A stretch of DNA of 64,000 nt from an uncultured Lachnospiraceae bacterium (GCA_944381405.1 CALWLA010000003.1:46711-110710); one strand, 5' to 3'. Positions 44,694 through 54,283 are shown, counted from the first letter of the stretch. The notes: generated by a model from the letters alone, not told the origin. Numbers and translations: made by a program.

Positions 44694-45548
44694 ATGACGC
44701 CACAATACGACGGGGAGACCCTGAAAAAGGCCCAGGAGGCATCCCTTGAGATCCTCCTTGCGGTGGACCGGATCTGCCGGGCCAACGGGATCCGGTATCT
44801 GATGGATGCGGGAACCCTTCTGGGAGCGGTGCGCCACGGAGGTTTTATTCCCTGGGACGATGACATCGACATCGCCATGACCAGGGAAAACTATGAGGCC
44901 CTGAAGCGGCTCCTTCGGAGCGGAAAAAACCTGCTTCCAGACAATATGGAGTTCATTCTGCCGGATGAATACCGTAATGGTAGGGCTTTTTACGATTTTA
45001 CCCCCCGTATCATCTATAAAAATTCCAGGAGACATGGAGACAGCCGGGAGATGGATTATTATGAGGGAAAGCTCAATCATCTCTGGGTGGATATCTTTAT
45101 CCTGGACAACCTTCCGGACGATCCATTTCTGGACCGGTGGACCCGGTTTTGCCAGAAGGTGATCTATGGATTGTCCATGCCGAAGCGCTACCGGCTGGAA
45201 CTTGGCAAATACAGCGGCATGGACCGGCTGCGGGTAGCGGCTTTATCCGCGGCAGGAAGGTTTTTCTCCATGCGGCGGCTCTTTGCCCTGCAGGAGCGGC
45301 TTTCCCGGAAATATGAAAAAAAACACACCAGACGGCTTTATTACAGCAATTATCAGCCGGACTATCTTCACGATACCCTGAACCGGGAGTGGAGCGAGCA
45401 GGTGACGGAGCTGACCTTTGAGGGGCATCAGCTGATGGCCCCTGCAGGCTTCGAGGAGGTGCTGCAGGAGATCTACGGAGATTATATGCAGCTTCCGCCG
45501 GAGGAAAGCAGGGTGCCCTCTCATTCGGATGGGCTGGAGGTCTTTTAG
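44694..45548 (+). CDS. LicD-family phosphotransferase
   Basis: A 284-residue LicD protein. The core DAGTLLGAVRHGGFIPWDDDIDIAM carries the paired aspartates of this nucleotidyltransferase-like family. LicD enzymes attach phosphocholine or related groups to teichoic acid or glycan. ATG 44694 follows AAAGGA; a TTG at 44631 is less likely. It follows the RfbH gene and precedes the glycosyltransferase gene by one nucleotide. Confidence 0.9.
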   Translation: MTPQYDGETLKKAQEASLEILLAVDRICRANGIRYLMDAGTLLGAVRHGGFIPWDDDIDIAMTRENYEALKRLLRSGKNLLPDNMEFILPDEYRNGRAFYDFTPRIIYKNSRRHGDSREMDYYEGKLNHLWVDIFILDNLPDDPFLDRWTRFCQKVIYGLSMPKRYRLELGKYSGMDRLRVAALSAAGRFFSMRRLFALQERLSRKYEKKHTRRLYYSNYQPDYLHDTLNREWSEQVTELTFEGHQLMAPAGFEEVLQEIYGDYMQLPPEESRVPSHSDGLEVF

Positions 45549-46520
45549 TTGAAGGAACTGAGCGTGATCGTCTCTGTATACAACGAGGAACAGGGACTTC
45601 TGGAATTTTATAAGGAAACGAAGGGCTGGCTCGAAGGTACCGGCTGCTCCTATGAGCTGTTGTTTGTAAACGACGGCAGCAGGGACAGAAGCGGGGAGAT
45701 TCTGCGGCAGCTTTCCGAGGAGGATCCCGGCTGCGTGCGGGTCATCGAATTTTCCCGGAATTTCGGCCATGAGGCGGCCATGACGGCGGGGCTGGACTAT
45801 GCGGAGGGACGGTATCTGATCTTTATGGATGCGGATCTGCAGCATCCCCCGGCCTGTATTCCGGAGATCCTGCAGAAGCTTTCCGAGGGCTATGAGGTGG
45901 TCAACATGGTCCGGACCAGGAACCGGACAGCCGGACTGATCAAAAATCTGACCTCCGGCGCTTTTTACCAGGTGATCAACCGCATGTCGGATATGCGGCT
46001 GGAGCCCGGAGCATCGGACTTTTTCGCTCTGGGCCCGGAGCCTGCCAGGGTGCTGCGGGAAAATTACAGGGAAAAGGTAAGGTTCCTGCGGGGCTATGTA
46101 CAGAACATCGGATTCCGGAAGACCAAGCTGTCCTATGAGGCGGCTCCCAGAGTGGCGGGGAAAAGCCATTACAGCCTGCGGAAGCTGTGGCGGTTTTCCG
46201 TGGATACGATCCTGTGTTTTTCCAATCTGCCCCTGAAGCTGGGGATCTATGCGGGATTTTTTTCGGCGCTTCTGGGGGTGATACTGATCGTTTATACCAT
46301 GCTGACCAGAGGCGGCGCACCCAGCGGCTATGCCACCATCGTCATCCTGCTTTGCTTTATGTTCGGGATGCTGTTTGTGGTCGTCGGGATCATCGGGGAA
46401 TATATCGCCATCATCTTTAATGAACTGAAGGACCGGCCGATCTATATCGTGAAGGACATCCGGAAGGGAAGCGGGCCGGAAGAAAAGGAAGAAACGAAAA
46501 AACAGGAAAAGGAGCGTTAA
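45549..46520 (+). CDS. Glycosyltransferase family 2, DPM1/GtrB-like, membrane
   Basis: A 323-residue GT2 enzyme. LSVIVSVYNEE starts the nucleotide-binding fold, MDADLQHPP gives the metal-binding DxD region, and two transmembrane helices lie near residues 230-290. It probably loads a sugar onto undecaprenyl phosphate at the membrane. The start is TTG at 45549, with GGAGG 8-9 nt upstream; the upstream stop directly abuts. The last 30 residues are charged. Confidence 0.9.
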   Translation: MKELSVIVSVYNEEQGLLEFYKETKGWLEGTGCSYELLFVNDGSRDRSGEILRQLSEEDPGCVRVIEFSRNFGHEAAMTAGLDYAEGRYLIFMDADLQHPPACIPEILQKLSEGYEVVNMVRTRNRTAGLIKNLTSGAFYQVINRMSDMRLEPGASDFFALGPEPARVLRENYREKVRFLRGYVQNIGFRKTKLSYEAAPRVAGKSHYSLRKLWRFSVDTILCFSNLPLKLGIYAGFFSALLGVILIVYTMLTRGGAPSGYATIVILLCFMFGMLFVVVGIIGEYIAIIFNELKDRPIYIVKDIRKGSGPEEKEETKKQEKER

Positions 46521-46526
46521 AGGCTT

Positions 46527-47348
46527 ATGGAAGAAAGCGGAATCAGGCTGCTGGCACTGGATCTGGACGGGACCCTGACCAACAGCCAGAAGGAGATCAG
46601 CGGCAGGAACAAAACGGCTCTTTATGAAGCGGAAAAGCTGGGCGTCCGGGTGGCGCTGGCCTCCGGAAGGCCGGCCCTTGGGATCCGCCGGCTGGCGGAT
46701 GAGCTCTGGCTTTCTCAGCGGGGCGGCTTTATCATGGCCTATAACGGCGGCGAGATCATAGACTGCCAGAGCGGAAAGATCATCTTCCGCAGGACCCTGC
46801 CGGAAGCACTGGTACCCCAGATCGCAGAGCTGGGCCGGGAGCTGGGGATGCACCTTATCAGCTATAACGACAACGAGATCGTTTCCGAACGGCCGGAGGG
46901 AGAATATGTGCAGAAGGAGGCCTTCTGCTGCCGCACCAAGGTGCGCCGGGTGGAACGGATCGAGGAGGCCCTGCTGCAGGCCCCGGTGAAGTTCATCTCC
47001 GCGGATGAACCGGATTTCCTGCGGGAGGTGCTGCCTGTTTTTCAGGAGCGCTTCGGAGCAGAGGTAAACCTCTTTTTCTCAGAGCCTTATTTTATGGAGA
47101 TCGTGCCCAGGGAGATCGAAAAGGCCTTTGGGCTTTCTAAGATCGCGGAATATCTGGGCATCGGGCGGGAGCAGATCATGGCCATGGGAGACGGTTATAA
47201 CGACGTGCCCATGATGCGCTATGCGGGACTGTCCGTGGCTATGGCAAACGGCTGTGAGGAAACCAAGGCAGCTGCGGATCATATCACCTGCTCCAACGAC
47301 GAGGACGGCGTCGCCGAGGCGGTGAAGGCTTATATCCTGGAGCGCTGA
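46527..47348 (+). CDS. HAD-superfamily phosphatase (Cof-type)
   Basis: A 273-residue HAD hydrolase of the Cof/IIB type: DLDGTLTNS (nucleophile D), ALASGRP, and GDGYNDVPMM near the C-terminus. It dephosphorylates small phosphorylated metabolites, possibly sugar phosphates given the glycan genes upstream. Starts 6 nt after the glycosyltransferase stop. Confidence 0.93.
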   Translation: MEESGIRLLALDLDGTLTNSQKEISGRNKTALYEAEKLGVRVALASGRPALGIRRLADELWLSQRGGFIMAYNGGEIIDCQSGKIIFRRTLPEALVPQIAELGRELGMHLISYNDNEIVSERPEGEYVQKEAFCCRTKVRRVERIEEALLQAPVKFISADEPDFLREVLPVFQERFGAEVNLFFSEPYFMEIVPREIEKAFGLSKIAEYLGIGREQIMAMGDGYNDVPMMRYAGLSVAMANGCEETKAAADHITCSNDEDGVAEAVKAYILER

Positions 47349-47383
47349 TCGGGAACATTACGGAAAAGAAAGGGAGAAGGGAT

Positions 47384-48238
47384 ATGGAGATTCATCAGGA
47401 ACTGACTCTGGAAAAACGGATCCGGGCGGAGCTTTACGGTTATGACGGGACCATGGGCATCTACATCGACGACCTGAAGGGTACGGTCATCGCCATGAAT
47501 CAGCAGGAGCTTTACGAAACTGCCAGCTGCTGCAAAATGTTTATTCTGGCGGCGCTTTTTCATAAGATCGAAAAGGGCGGCGCAGCGCTCACGGATATGC
47601 TGACCCTGTCCCCGGCTTATGTGATCAACGGAAGCGGCGTCCTTTCAGCCCTGGAGCTGGGCAGCCGCCTGAGCGTAGCCAATACAGCCTCTCTTATGAT
47701 CATTGTCAGCGACAACATCGCCACCAACATGCTCATCGACTATCTGGGGCTGGATTACATCAACGGCGTGATCGAGGAGCTGGGGCTCCGGCACTCCAGG
47801 CTCCACAATCCCATCGATTTTGAAAAGTATGCAAAGCTTGGCACCACCACGCCGGCAGACTATGCCTCTCTCTGGGTCCGCATGGCGAAAAGAGAGCTGA
47901 TCAGCCAGAGGGCTTCCGAGGAGATGCTGGCCATCTGCAGAAAACAGCAGTACCATTCCATGCTGACGGGAAAGTTTCCCTGCTATTATATGGACGAGGA
48001 CAACTACGGGGCTGCGGAAAACCAGCTGCTCTGGGTGGCCTCCAAATCCGGCAGCATGAACGCCTGCCGCAATGATGGAGGAATCATCCATACCCCATAT
48101 GGCGAATATGTCATCGTGCTGCTGAACAAGGCGTTTTCTGATATTTCCTATCACAACGATCATCCGGCATATACCTACGGCAGCGCCGTGTCCAGGCTGG
48201 TGCTGGATCAGTATCTGGCCCTCTGCGGCCATCTGTAA
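47384..48238 (+). CDS. Class A beta-lactamase-like serine hydrolase
   Basis: A 284-residue penicillin-binding-type serine hydrolase. ASCCKM supplies the SxxK Ser and Lys, VSDN the SxN motif, and SKSGSM matches the KSG/KTG motif. No clear signal peptide is visible, so it may act in the cytoplasm or be exported in another way. The natural substrate is unknown; it resembles the 'serine hydrolase' group more than true resistance enzymes. Converges with the PLC-like gene. Confidence 0.88.
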   Translation: MEIHQELTLEKRIRAELYGYDGTMGIYIDDLKGTVIAMNQQELYETASCCKMFILAALFHKIEKGGAALTDMLTLSPAYVINGSGVLSALELGSRLSVANTASLMIIVSDNIATNMLIDYLGLDYINGVIEELGLRHSRLHNPIDFEKYAKLGTTTPADYASLWVRMAKRELISQRASEEMLAICRKQQYHSMLTGKFPCYYMDEDNYGAAENQLLWVASKSGSMNACRNDGGIIHTPYGEYVIVLLNKAFSDISYHNDHPAYTYGSAVSRLVLDQYLALCGHL

Positions 48239-48254
48239 AGGCCTGCTTCGGCCA

Positions 48255-49241
48255 TCAGCCCACAGGAAGCCCGCTGTGGAAGCTATAATTTCCAAGGGCG
48301 GTCAGGAGCGGGGCGATATCCTCCTCCTGCCAGGGGCCGGGCTTTTTCATCAAAAGGGACAGCAGATAGTCGCACTCCCGGCATTTTTCCAGAGACTGAT
48401 GAAAAAGATCCGTAAAGGAAAGCGTGGATACCAGGCTCCGGTCCCAGGGATTGGCCCAGGGCTCATGGTCGGTATTCAGCGCCCATTTCATATCGCTGAT
48501 GCTGTCGGTCACCAGCTTGTTGGAGATGACCGGATGCCGGCGCAGCAAGGTTTCAAGGCGGCTGATCCGCCTTTTTTTTCGTTCCTCCGGGTCGGAAAGG
48601 GTCCGGCAGCCGAACTGGGTGGCACGGATAGAACGGGCCACGATCCCCGGCGTTACGGTGTAGGTCTTGTCATAGATCGGCGGATAGTAAGCTGTGGTAA
48701 TGACCTGGCTCAAAAAATCTGACAGAAAGCGCATCTCCGAGGAGGTCAGGCGGATGCTGGCAGCCTGATTGAACTCCGAGGGCTTTTTCTTTCTGTAGCG
48801 GAAAAGCAGGATGGCGTCGATGTCGTTTTCCAGCTGGCAGTGGAGGCTCTGGGTGAGAGACTTGGCGCTGCCCTTGATCTTTGGATCGTGGCCGATCCGG
48901 GCATAGACGTAGGGGTGGATGATGGAATCCCCGATATAATGGCACATGTAGCCTGCAGCGTAGGCGATGGCCTGTTCCCGCTGCAGCGAATCCTGAAGCT
49001 CCGAAATGGACAGGAACAGGCATCGGAAGAATTTTTCGATATGGGCCTCGTGCATGAAGATGCCGATGTTCCGGTGATTGCGGTGCCGGGCCAGAGGGAC
49101 GTTGTAAAAGAAAATATCCGGTCCCTGCAGCCCCAGCTGATAGATAAAACGGTGATGCTCCAGGGCGTCCTGGAATTCTCCCGGCGGGAAATCATGCAGC
49201 GTTTTCATTCCCATGATGTAATGTGTGGTAAATCCTGGCAT
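48255..49241 (-). CDS. Zinc-dependent phospholipase C-family protein
   Basis: A 328-residue His-rich helical protein of the zinc-dependent PLC-like family: PGFTTHYIMG at the N-terminus, GLQGPDIFFY, and YMCHYIGDSIIHPYVYARIGHD with the metal-binding histidines. ATG 49241 has GGAGG 5 nt upstream; ATG 49253 would place that site inside the gene. No signal peptide is visible, so an extracellular role is uncertain. Confidence 0.85.
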   Translation of the reverse strand: MPGFTTHYIMGMKTLHDFPPGEFQDALEHHRFIYQLGLQGPDIFFYNVPLARHRNHRNIGIFMHEAHIEKFFRCLFLSISELQDSLQREQAIAYAAGYMCHYIGDSIIHPYVYARIGHDPKIKGSAKSLTQSLHCQLENDIDAILLFRYRKKKPSEFNQAASIRLTSSEMRFLSDFLSQVITTAYYPPIYDKTYTVTPGIVARSIRATQFGCRTLSDPEERKKRRISRLETLLRRHPVISNKLVTDSISDMKWALNTDHEPWANPWDRSLVSTLSFTDLFHQSLEKCRECDYLLSLLMKKPGPWQEEDIAPLLTALGNYSFHSGLPVG

Positions 49242-49419
49242 AAGCGCCTCCATGGCTGACGGCTGAGCCGGTAACTGATCTCTTAAGAATCTATAACGAT
49301 TTGTGATAATCTTAGCATATCGTTGCTTTTTGTGCTATATTTAGCAAAGGAATAATTTATGAAAAGACTGTGTTCCGGGAAGCGGGATCCCCTCCCTGGA
49401 ACGGAAAAAGGAGAATCCT

Positions 49420-50316
49420 ATGCGTGTGGTAAAAACCGGAAAAAAATGTGCTTTTTTGGTCCTGCTGGCAGCTCTCTGCGTCGGAGCCGCTCCCTTTGGC
49501 AGCCTGAAGGCGAGGGCGGAGGGGGCTCTGCAGGAAACTGAAAAAAGCTACGATGTAAACCGCCTGCAGCTTCCGGAGGATGCCCAGCGGCTCGTGGTGG
49601 TAGAGGCAGAGGGCCTGCAGGCCAGGGTGTCCCTTTATGGAAAGGATCTGCCCGTACAGGAGGGCGCGGAAGCAGCGGCTCCCGGGGAATGGAGCCTGAT
49701 CTGCGAGACCGGGGAAGGGCTCATCGGCCGGGGCGGCATGGGCAAGGTCCGGGAGGGGGATGAGAAAACCCCGGCAGGCCTTTACAAAATGAACACGCCC
49801 TTTGGGACCTCGCCGAAGCTGGAGGGCTTTCCGGACAACTACCTGCAGGTGGATGGCCGGTATTACTGGAACGGGGATTCGGAATCGGACCGGTACAACA
49901 AACTGGTGAACACAGATGAATACACGGATTTTAACCGTTCTAAATCCGAACATCTCAGCACCTACGGCGGCATCGCCTACAACTATTGCATCGACACCGG
50001 CTATAATCCGGAGGGGACGCCCTACAAGGGCTCAGCCCTGTTCCTGCACTGCTCCGCAGGCAAGAATACCGCGGGCTGCATTGCGATCCCTGAGGCGGCC
50101 ATGGTGGAGATCATGAAGGGCTATGTGGAAGGAAAGACCTATATCCTGCTGGAATCAAAGGGCAATTTCGCAGCCTATGAAAAAACGGAAGAGGCTCAGT
50201 ATGCTCCGGAGGTTCAGGAAAGCGAAACCGGAAATGCGGCGGAAACCGCCGCTTCCGCTCCTGCGGAGGCGGATATGAAAAAAGGCCCCTGCATCCTGAC
50301 AGGAAGCTGTGCCTGA
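49420..50316 (+). CDS. Secreted YkuD-like L,D-transpeptidase
   Basis: A 298-residue protein with a signal peptide (KTGKKCAFLVLLAALCVGA, about 5-25). The catalytic region FLHCSAGKNTAGCIAI has the Cys in AGC and the His upstream, a variant of the YkuD motif. Such enzymes cross-link or modify peptidoglycan. The C-terminal 60 residues are Ala/Glu-rich and end in SCA. AAAGGAG lies before the ATG. Confidence 0.85.
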   Translation: MRVVKTGKKCAFLVLLAALCVGAAPFGSLKARAEGALQETEKSYDVNRLQLPEDAQRLVVVEAEGLQARVSLYGKDLPVQEGAEAAAPGEWSLICETGEGLIGRGGMGKVREGDEKTPAGLYKMNTPFGTSPKLEGFPDNYLQVDGRYYWNGDSESDRYNKLVNTDEYTDFNRSKSEHLSTYGGIAYNYCIDTGYNPEGTPYKGSALFLHCSAGKNTAGCIAIPEAAMVEIMKGYVEGKTYILLESKGNFAAYEKTEEAQYAPEVQESETGNAAETAASAPAEADMKKGPCILTGSCA

Positions 50317-50496
50317 AAAAGCCCGTAAAATGGGAGGAGCCCCAACCGCTGTGCGATTGAGGCAAAGTATTATGAAAAAATCTTATTAGCATTTGCAGTA
50401 GCAGCATCTGCTGTTTACGATTTAGAGTATAAAAAAGAAACATGAAAAAAATATGTGCAGGAAGTAAAGAAAGATTAAAGGAATTGTAAACGGGAT
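50317..50496 (+). other. AT-rich interval with a short coding-like remnant
   Basis: Between the transpeptidase and ispE genes a stretch (about 50355-50445) reads as a hydrophobic peptide (YYEKILLAFAVAASAVYD) ending at a stop, without a start or ribosome site. It is more AT-rich than both neighbours and may be a decayed gene fragment. A promoter for ispE is also expected here but I see no clear boxes. Confidence 0.35.
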
Positions 50497-51423
50497 ATGA
50501 ACACGGAAATCATCAGCGTGGAGGCCCACGCAAAGATCAATCTGAGTCTGGACGTGCTGAAAAAACGGGAGGACGGTTATCACGAGGTGCGGATGATTAT
50601 GCAGACCCTGAAGCTCTGCGATGAGATCCGCCTGCAGAAGCTGCCGGAGGGAGCAGGCATCCGGCTTCTGCCCTGGGAAGGGGAGGAAGGCTCCGAAAGA
50701 CTCCGGGGAATCCCCATGGATGAGAAAAATCTGATGTACCGGGCGGCGGCGCTGCTAAAGGAGCATTGCGGCCTCGAGACAGGGGTTGAGCTGCGGCTTC
50801 GGAAACGGATCCCTGCGGCCGCGGGCCTTGCAGGAGGCTCCGCAGACGCGGCGGCGGTGCTTTCCGGCATGAACGAGCTCTTTGACCTGCACCTGTCCCT
50901 TGCGGAGCTGCAGAAGCTGGGCGCTGCCCTTGGAGCGGACATTCCCTACTGCCTGCTGGGAGGAACGGCCCTGGCAGAGGGCATCGGAGAACGGCTTACG
51001 CCGCTGCCGCCTGCGCCGGGCTGCAGGGTGCTTCTGGTAAAGCCGGAGGCAGGGGTTTCCACAAAGGAAGTTTACGAGGCCCTGCGGGTTTCAGAGCGGC
51101 CAAAGGAAGCCCATCCCGACATCGACGGGGTGCTGTCGGCGCTCCAGGGAAAGAATTTCAAGAAGCTTTCCGCCCGCATGGGGAACATCCTGGAGCTGGT
51201 GACGGAGCCCATGGTGCCTCAGATCCCAAAGATCAAGGAAGCCATGAAGGAGCTGGGAGCCATGGGAGCTCTCATGAGCGGCAGCGGTCCCACGGTATTC
51301 GGTCTCTTTACCGACGGCGCTTTGCTGTCGGCTGCGGCAGAGGCCTTTCGCAGCGGCCCCTTCCGCGATCTGGCAAAGGATGTGATCGAGACGGAATTCA
51401 ACCGTTATGCGGCGCTTTTCTAG
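50497..51423 (+). CDS. ispE: 4-diphosphocytidyl-2-C-methyl-D-erythritol kinase
   Basis: A 308-residue GHMP kinase of the non-mevalonate isoprenoid pathway. AHAKINLSLDVLKKREDGYHE and the ATP-loop PAAAGLAGGSADAAAVL are clear; MSGSGPTVFGLF is the third GHMP motif. It phosphorylates the 2-hydroxyl of CDP-methylerythritol. The gntR gene follows, a pairing common in this group of clostridia. Confidence 0.96.
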   Translation: MNTEIISVEAHAKINLSLDVLKKREDGYHEVRMIMQTLKLCDEIRLQKLPEGAGIRLLPWEGEEGSERLRGIPMDEKNLMYRAAALLKEHCGLETGVELRLRKRIPAAAGLAGGSADAAAVLSGMNELFDLHLSLAELQKLGAALGADIPYCLLGGTALAEGIGERLTPLPPAPGCRVLLVKPEAGVSTKEVYEALRVSERPKEAHPDIDGVLSALQGKNFKKLSARMGNILELVTEPMVPQIPKIKEAMKELGAMGALMSGSGPTVFGLFTDGALLSAAAEAFRSGPFRDLAKDVIETEFNRYAALF

Positions 51424-51533
51424 GCTTTTGGGCCGGGCTGGAAAAACTGCTTGAAATATTGTATTTTTTTTAGTACAATATAATATCTGAAAGCTGTGGC
51501 AGCAGCGCGGCCGGAAAGGCAGAAAGGCGGGAT

Positions 51534-52244
51534 ATGGGAACAAATTTCACAGTCAAGTTAAATGAATATATGCCCCTTCGGGACCTGGTTTTCACCACCC
51601 TCAGACAGGCGATCTTAAAGGGAGAATTGCAGCCCGGGGAGCGTCTTATGGAGATACAGCTGGCGGAAAAAATGGGCGTCAGCCGGACGCCTATCCGGGA
51701 AGCGATCAGGAAGCTGGAAAAGGAAGGACTTGTGATCATGGTGCCCAGGAAGGGCGCTGAGGTGGCGGGTATTTCCGAAAAAATGCTGAAGGATGTGCTG
51801 GAGGTCCGCGTGACCTTGGAAAAGCTGGCGCTGCGCCTTGCCATGGAACATGCAGGGGCGGCGGATATCCGGAAGCTGGAGGAAGCGGAGGAACAGTTTC
51901 AGGCGGCTGTGGAACAGCAGACCCTGATCGAGATGGCGGAGGCGGACGAGCATTTTCACTTCATCATCTATGAGATCGCCCGGAACGATAAGCTCAAGGA
52001 GCTTTTGAACAGCCTGAAGGAAAACATGTACCGCTACCGGCTGGAATACCTGAAATCAGAAAGCTACCGGCTTTCTCTGATGGAGGAGCACAACGCCATC
52101 ATCGAGGCCTTCAAGCATAACGATCTGGAGGCGGGGATCGCCGTTACGGACAAGCATATCGCAAACCAGGAACGGGCAGTCATCGCCCGGGTGCGGGAGG
52201 AAGCGGCGGAACGGGAAAAACGCCCCAAGAAAAAACAGAGCTGA
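51534..52244 (+). CDS. GntR-family (FCD) transcriptional regulator
   Basis: A 236-residue regulator: N-terminal winged helix (residues 15-75: AEKMGVSRTPIREAIRKLEKEGL) and a C-terminal FCD ligand-binding domain (about 80-220) with the metal-binding HFHFIIYEIARND region. Ligand unknown. A TTGAAATATTGTATTTTTT stretch and TACAATATAAT-like boxes lie just upstream, which may be its promoter. The C-terminus is a lysine-rich tail. Confidence 0.92.
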   Translation: MGTNFTVKLNEYMPLRDLVFTTLRQAILKGELQPGERLMEIQLAEKMGVSRTPIREAIRKLEKEGLVIMVPRKGAEVAGISEKMLKDVLEVRVTLEKLALRLAMEHAGAADIRKLEEAEEQFQAAVEQQTLIEMAEADEHFHFIIYEIARNDKLKELLNSLKENMYRYRLEYLKSESYRLSLMEEHNAIIEAFKHNDLEAGIAVTDKHIANQERAVIARVREEAAEREKRPKKKQS

Positions 52245-52290
52245 GCTGTTTTCCAAAACTATAAAATAAATATAAACTTTGGAAAATGGC

Positions 52291-52335
52291 TTGACGAGTG
52301 ACAAAGTGTCATCTAAAATATGACACGATGTCACT
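52291..52335 (+). promoter_or_regulatory. Promoter and palindromic operator of the TetR-efflux operon
   Basis: TTGACG (52291-52296) and TAAAAT (52314-52319) are 17 bp apart. A near-perfect 39-bp palindrome (52297-52335, half-site AGTGACANNGTGTCAT) covers the spacer and -10 box. This is the expected place for a TetR dimer to block transcription, so the adjacent regulator probably represses its own operon. Confidence 0.75.
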
Positions 52336-52386
52336 TTTTTGTTGAAAAAAAGCAGCTCCAAGAGAGCGGAATTGTGAGGAAAGGAA

Positions 52387-53016
52387 ATGCCCAGCGAGAG
52401 ATTTTTCAAGCTTTCGGAGGAAAAGCGGGATAAGGTGTTCCGGGCGGCCCTGAAGGAATTTTGCAGCGAGCCCATGGAAAACATCTCCATCAACCGCATC
52501 ATTAAGGAGGCGGGCATCAGCCGGGGAAGCTTTTATACCTATTTCCTGGACAAACAGGATGTGCTGAATTATATCGGGAAGGAGATGCAGAGGCAGAACG
52601 AGGATACCCTGAAGGCCTGTATCCTGAAGGCAAAGGGAAAATTTTTTGATGCCTTGGAGCTCTACATGGAGGATGCGCTGGAGTATCTGATGAAAAATCA
52701 TTTCTTTCAGCTGCAGAAAAATGTGGCGATCTATGCCGACATCAATCCTCTGCATGCCCTGGAGGCGACGGGAGAGGACGGCCTCCGGAAAGGCTCCGTG
52801 GAGCTGGTAGAGTGGTGCCTTGCCCATGTGGACAGAAACGAGCTTCGGGCAAAGGACGCCACGGAATTTTTAAATCTGCTGATGCTGAGCTATGTCAATG
52901 TGATGATCACGGTGGTGCAGATCTGCGTAAGGCCGGAGCTGGAACAGGACTTCATGGCCTTTCACCGGAAAAGGATGGAGTATATCAAGGAAGGAGCGTT
53001 AAGCAAACATGAGTAA
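52387..53016 (+). CDS. TetR/AcrR-family repressor
   Basis: A 209-residue regulator. Residues 14-60 form the TetR HTH (ISINRIIKEAGISRGSFYTYFLDKQDVLNYI); the rest is an all-helical ligand-binding domain. AGGAAAGG precedes the ATG. A strong palindrome covers the promoter upstream, and the adaptor gene start overlaps the stop, so it is likely to repress the efflux genes until a ligand is bound. Confidence 0.92.
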   Translation: MPSERFFKLSEEKRDKVFRAALKEFCSEPMENISINRIIKEAGISRGSFYTYFLDKQDVLNYIGKEMQRQNEDTLKACILKAKGKFFDALELYMEDALEYLMKNHFFQLQKNVAIYADINPLHALEATGEDGLRKGSVELVEWCLAHVDRNELRAKDATEFLNLLMLSYVNVMITVVQICVRPELEQDFMAFHRKRMEYIKEGALSKHE

Positions 53017-54283
53017 CCCAGAGGGAAAAAATACAGGAAGGCGGGTATGGCGGCTCTCTTTGGCCGTCTGCGCCCTTCTTCTGATCGGAGGAGCCGCATA
53101 CCGGCTCACAAGACCTGCGGAGGAGATCCCCACCACGCCGCTGCCTACGGTATCTGTGGCCCGGCCGGAAACGGGAAGCATCCAGGTGGAGACCAGCCTC
53201 ATCGGCCAGCTGACGCCGGGGGACGTTTATTATGTGACGCCGAAGGTAGCGGGAGAGATTCGGGAGATCTATGTGAGCCAGGGCGATATGGTGGAGGAGG
53301 GCGATCCCATCTGCAGGATCGACAACCAGAAGCAGATCGACGCGGCAAAGATTTCCCTGGACAGCGCCCAGGTATCCGTCAACACCTATCAGGACAGCCT
53401 GAACACGGCAAAAGCCAATCTGGACCGTATGACGGCGCTGCTGAATACGGGGGATATCTCCAGTCAGACCTATGAACAGACAAAATCCGCTTACGATCAG
53501 GCGGCGGCGGGACTTCAGGGAGCCAGGCTACAGCTGGAAGCGGCCAGGCTGCAGTACGACACCCAGGTGGAATATGCCACCGTCACTGCACCTGTCAGCG
53601 GAAAGGTGGAATCCGAAAGTATGGAGATCAATGCCATGGCTTCCCAGAGCAGCCAGCTTTGCGTGATCACCGGAGACGGCGCCAAAAAGCTGGTCTTTTC
53701 CGTCACGGACCGGCTGCTGCCCGCTCTTTCCGTGGGAGATGCCATCCGGGTGGAAAAGCAGGGAGCGGAGTATGAGGGAACTGTGACCAGCATCGCCACC
53801 ATGGTGGATTCCATGACCGGCCTGTATCCCGTGGAGGCGGTGGTGACGGATAACGGCGCCATTCCCTCCGGCGCCAGCGTAAAGGTCTACTTCGTTTCCG
53901 AACGGACGGAGGACGCCCTTCTGGTGCCCACCGACGCGGTTTACTATGACGGCGGAAAAACCTATGTCTATACCTTCAGCAGCATTTCTCAGGAGGAACT
54001 GGCCCAGACGGAGGGCGGCAGCACCTCTACGGTGATGGAAGGAAACCAGGCAGGCACCGTGCATAAGATCGAGGTGGAGACAGGACTTTCCGACGGTGAA
54101 AATACCGAGATCCTTTCCGGCCTCGAAGCGGATGCGCCGGTCATCCTGACCTGGACCAGCCAGCTTTATGAGGACGCCCAGGTGCAGGCGCTGCCGGAGA
54201 CGGAAAGCGGGGCGGCAGAAGCAGCAACGGAAGCGGCAGCAGAAGCGGAAACTGAAGGCGCGGCGGGAGGCGATGCAGCATGA
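53009..54283 (+). CDS. RND efflux adaptor (HlyD/MFP family)
   Basis: A 424-residue membrane-fusion-type protein: one N-terminal transmembrane helix (about 11-30), a biotinyl-lipoyl-like half (GDMVEEGDPICRID), a coiled-coil hairpin (about 105-180) and an adjoining barrel. The C-terminal 30 residues are Ala/Glu-rich. In Gram-negative bacteria such adaptors join the RND pump to TolC. ATG overlaps the TetR stop; its stop overlaps the pump start (ATGA). Confidence 0.9.
   Translation: MSNPEGKNTGRRVWRLSLAVCALLLIGGAAYRLTRPAEEIPTTPLPTVSVARPETGSIQVETSLIGQLTPGDVYYVTPKVAGEIREIYVSQGDMVEEGDPICRIDNQKQIDAAKISLDSAQVSVNTYQDSLNTAKANLDRMTALLNTGDISSQTYEQTKSAYDQAAAGLQGARLQLEAARLQYDTQVEYATVTAPVSGKVESESMEINAMASQSSQLCVITGDGAKKLVFSVTDRLLPALSVGDAIRVEKQGAEYEGTVTSIATMVDSMTGLYPVEAVVTDNGAIPSGASVKVYFVSERTEDALLVPTDAVYYDGGKTYVYTFSSISQEELAQTEGGSTSTVMEGNQAGTVHKIEVETGLSDGENTEILSGLEADAPVILTWTSQLYEDAQVQALPETESGAAEAATEAAAEAETEGAAGGDAA

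Noticed and set aside
45243..46853. 536-codon minus-strand frame opposite the glycosyltransferase and HAD genes
   Set aside because: Antisense of two clear families; no domain and no start signals.
49359..49541. 60-codon frame overlapping the start of the L,D-transpeptidase gene
   Set aside because: It overlaps a gene with a clear signal peptide and catalytic motif, and the product looks like an arbitrary basic reading of the other frame.
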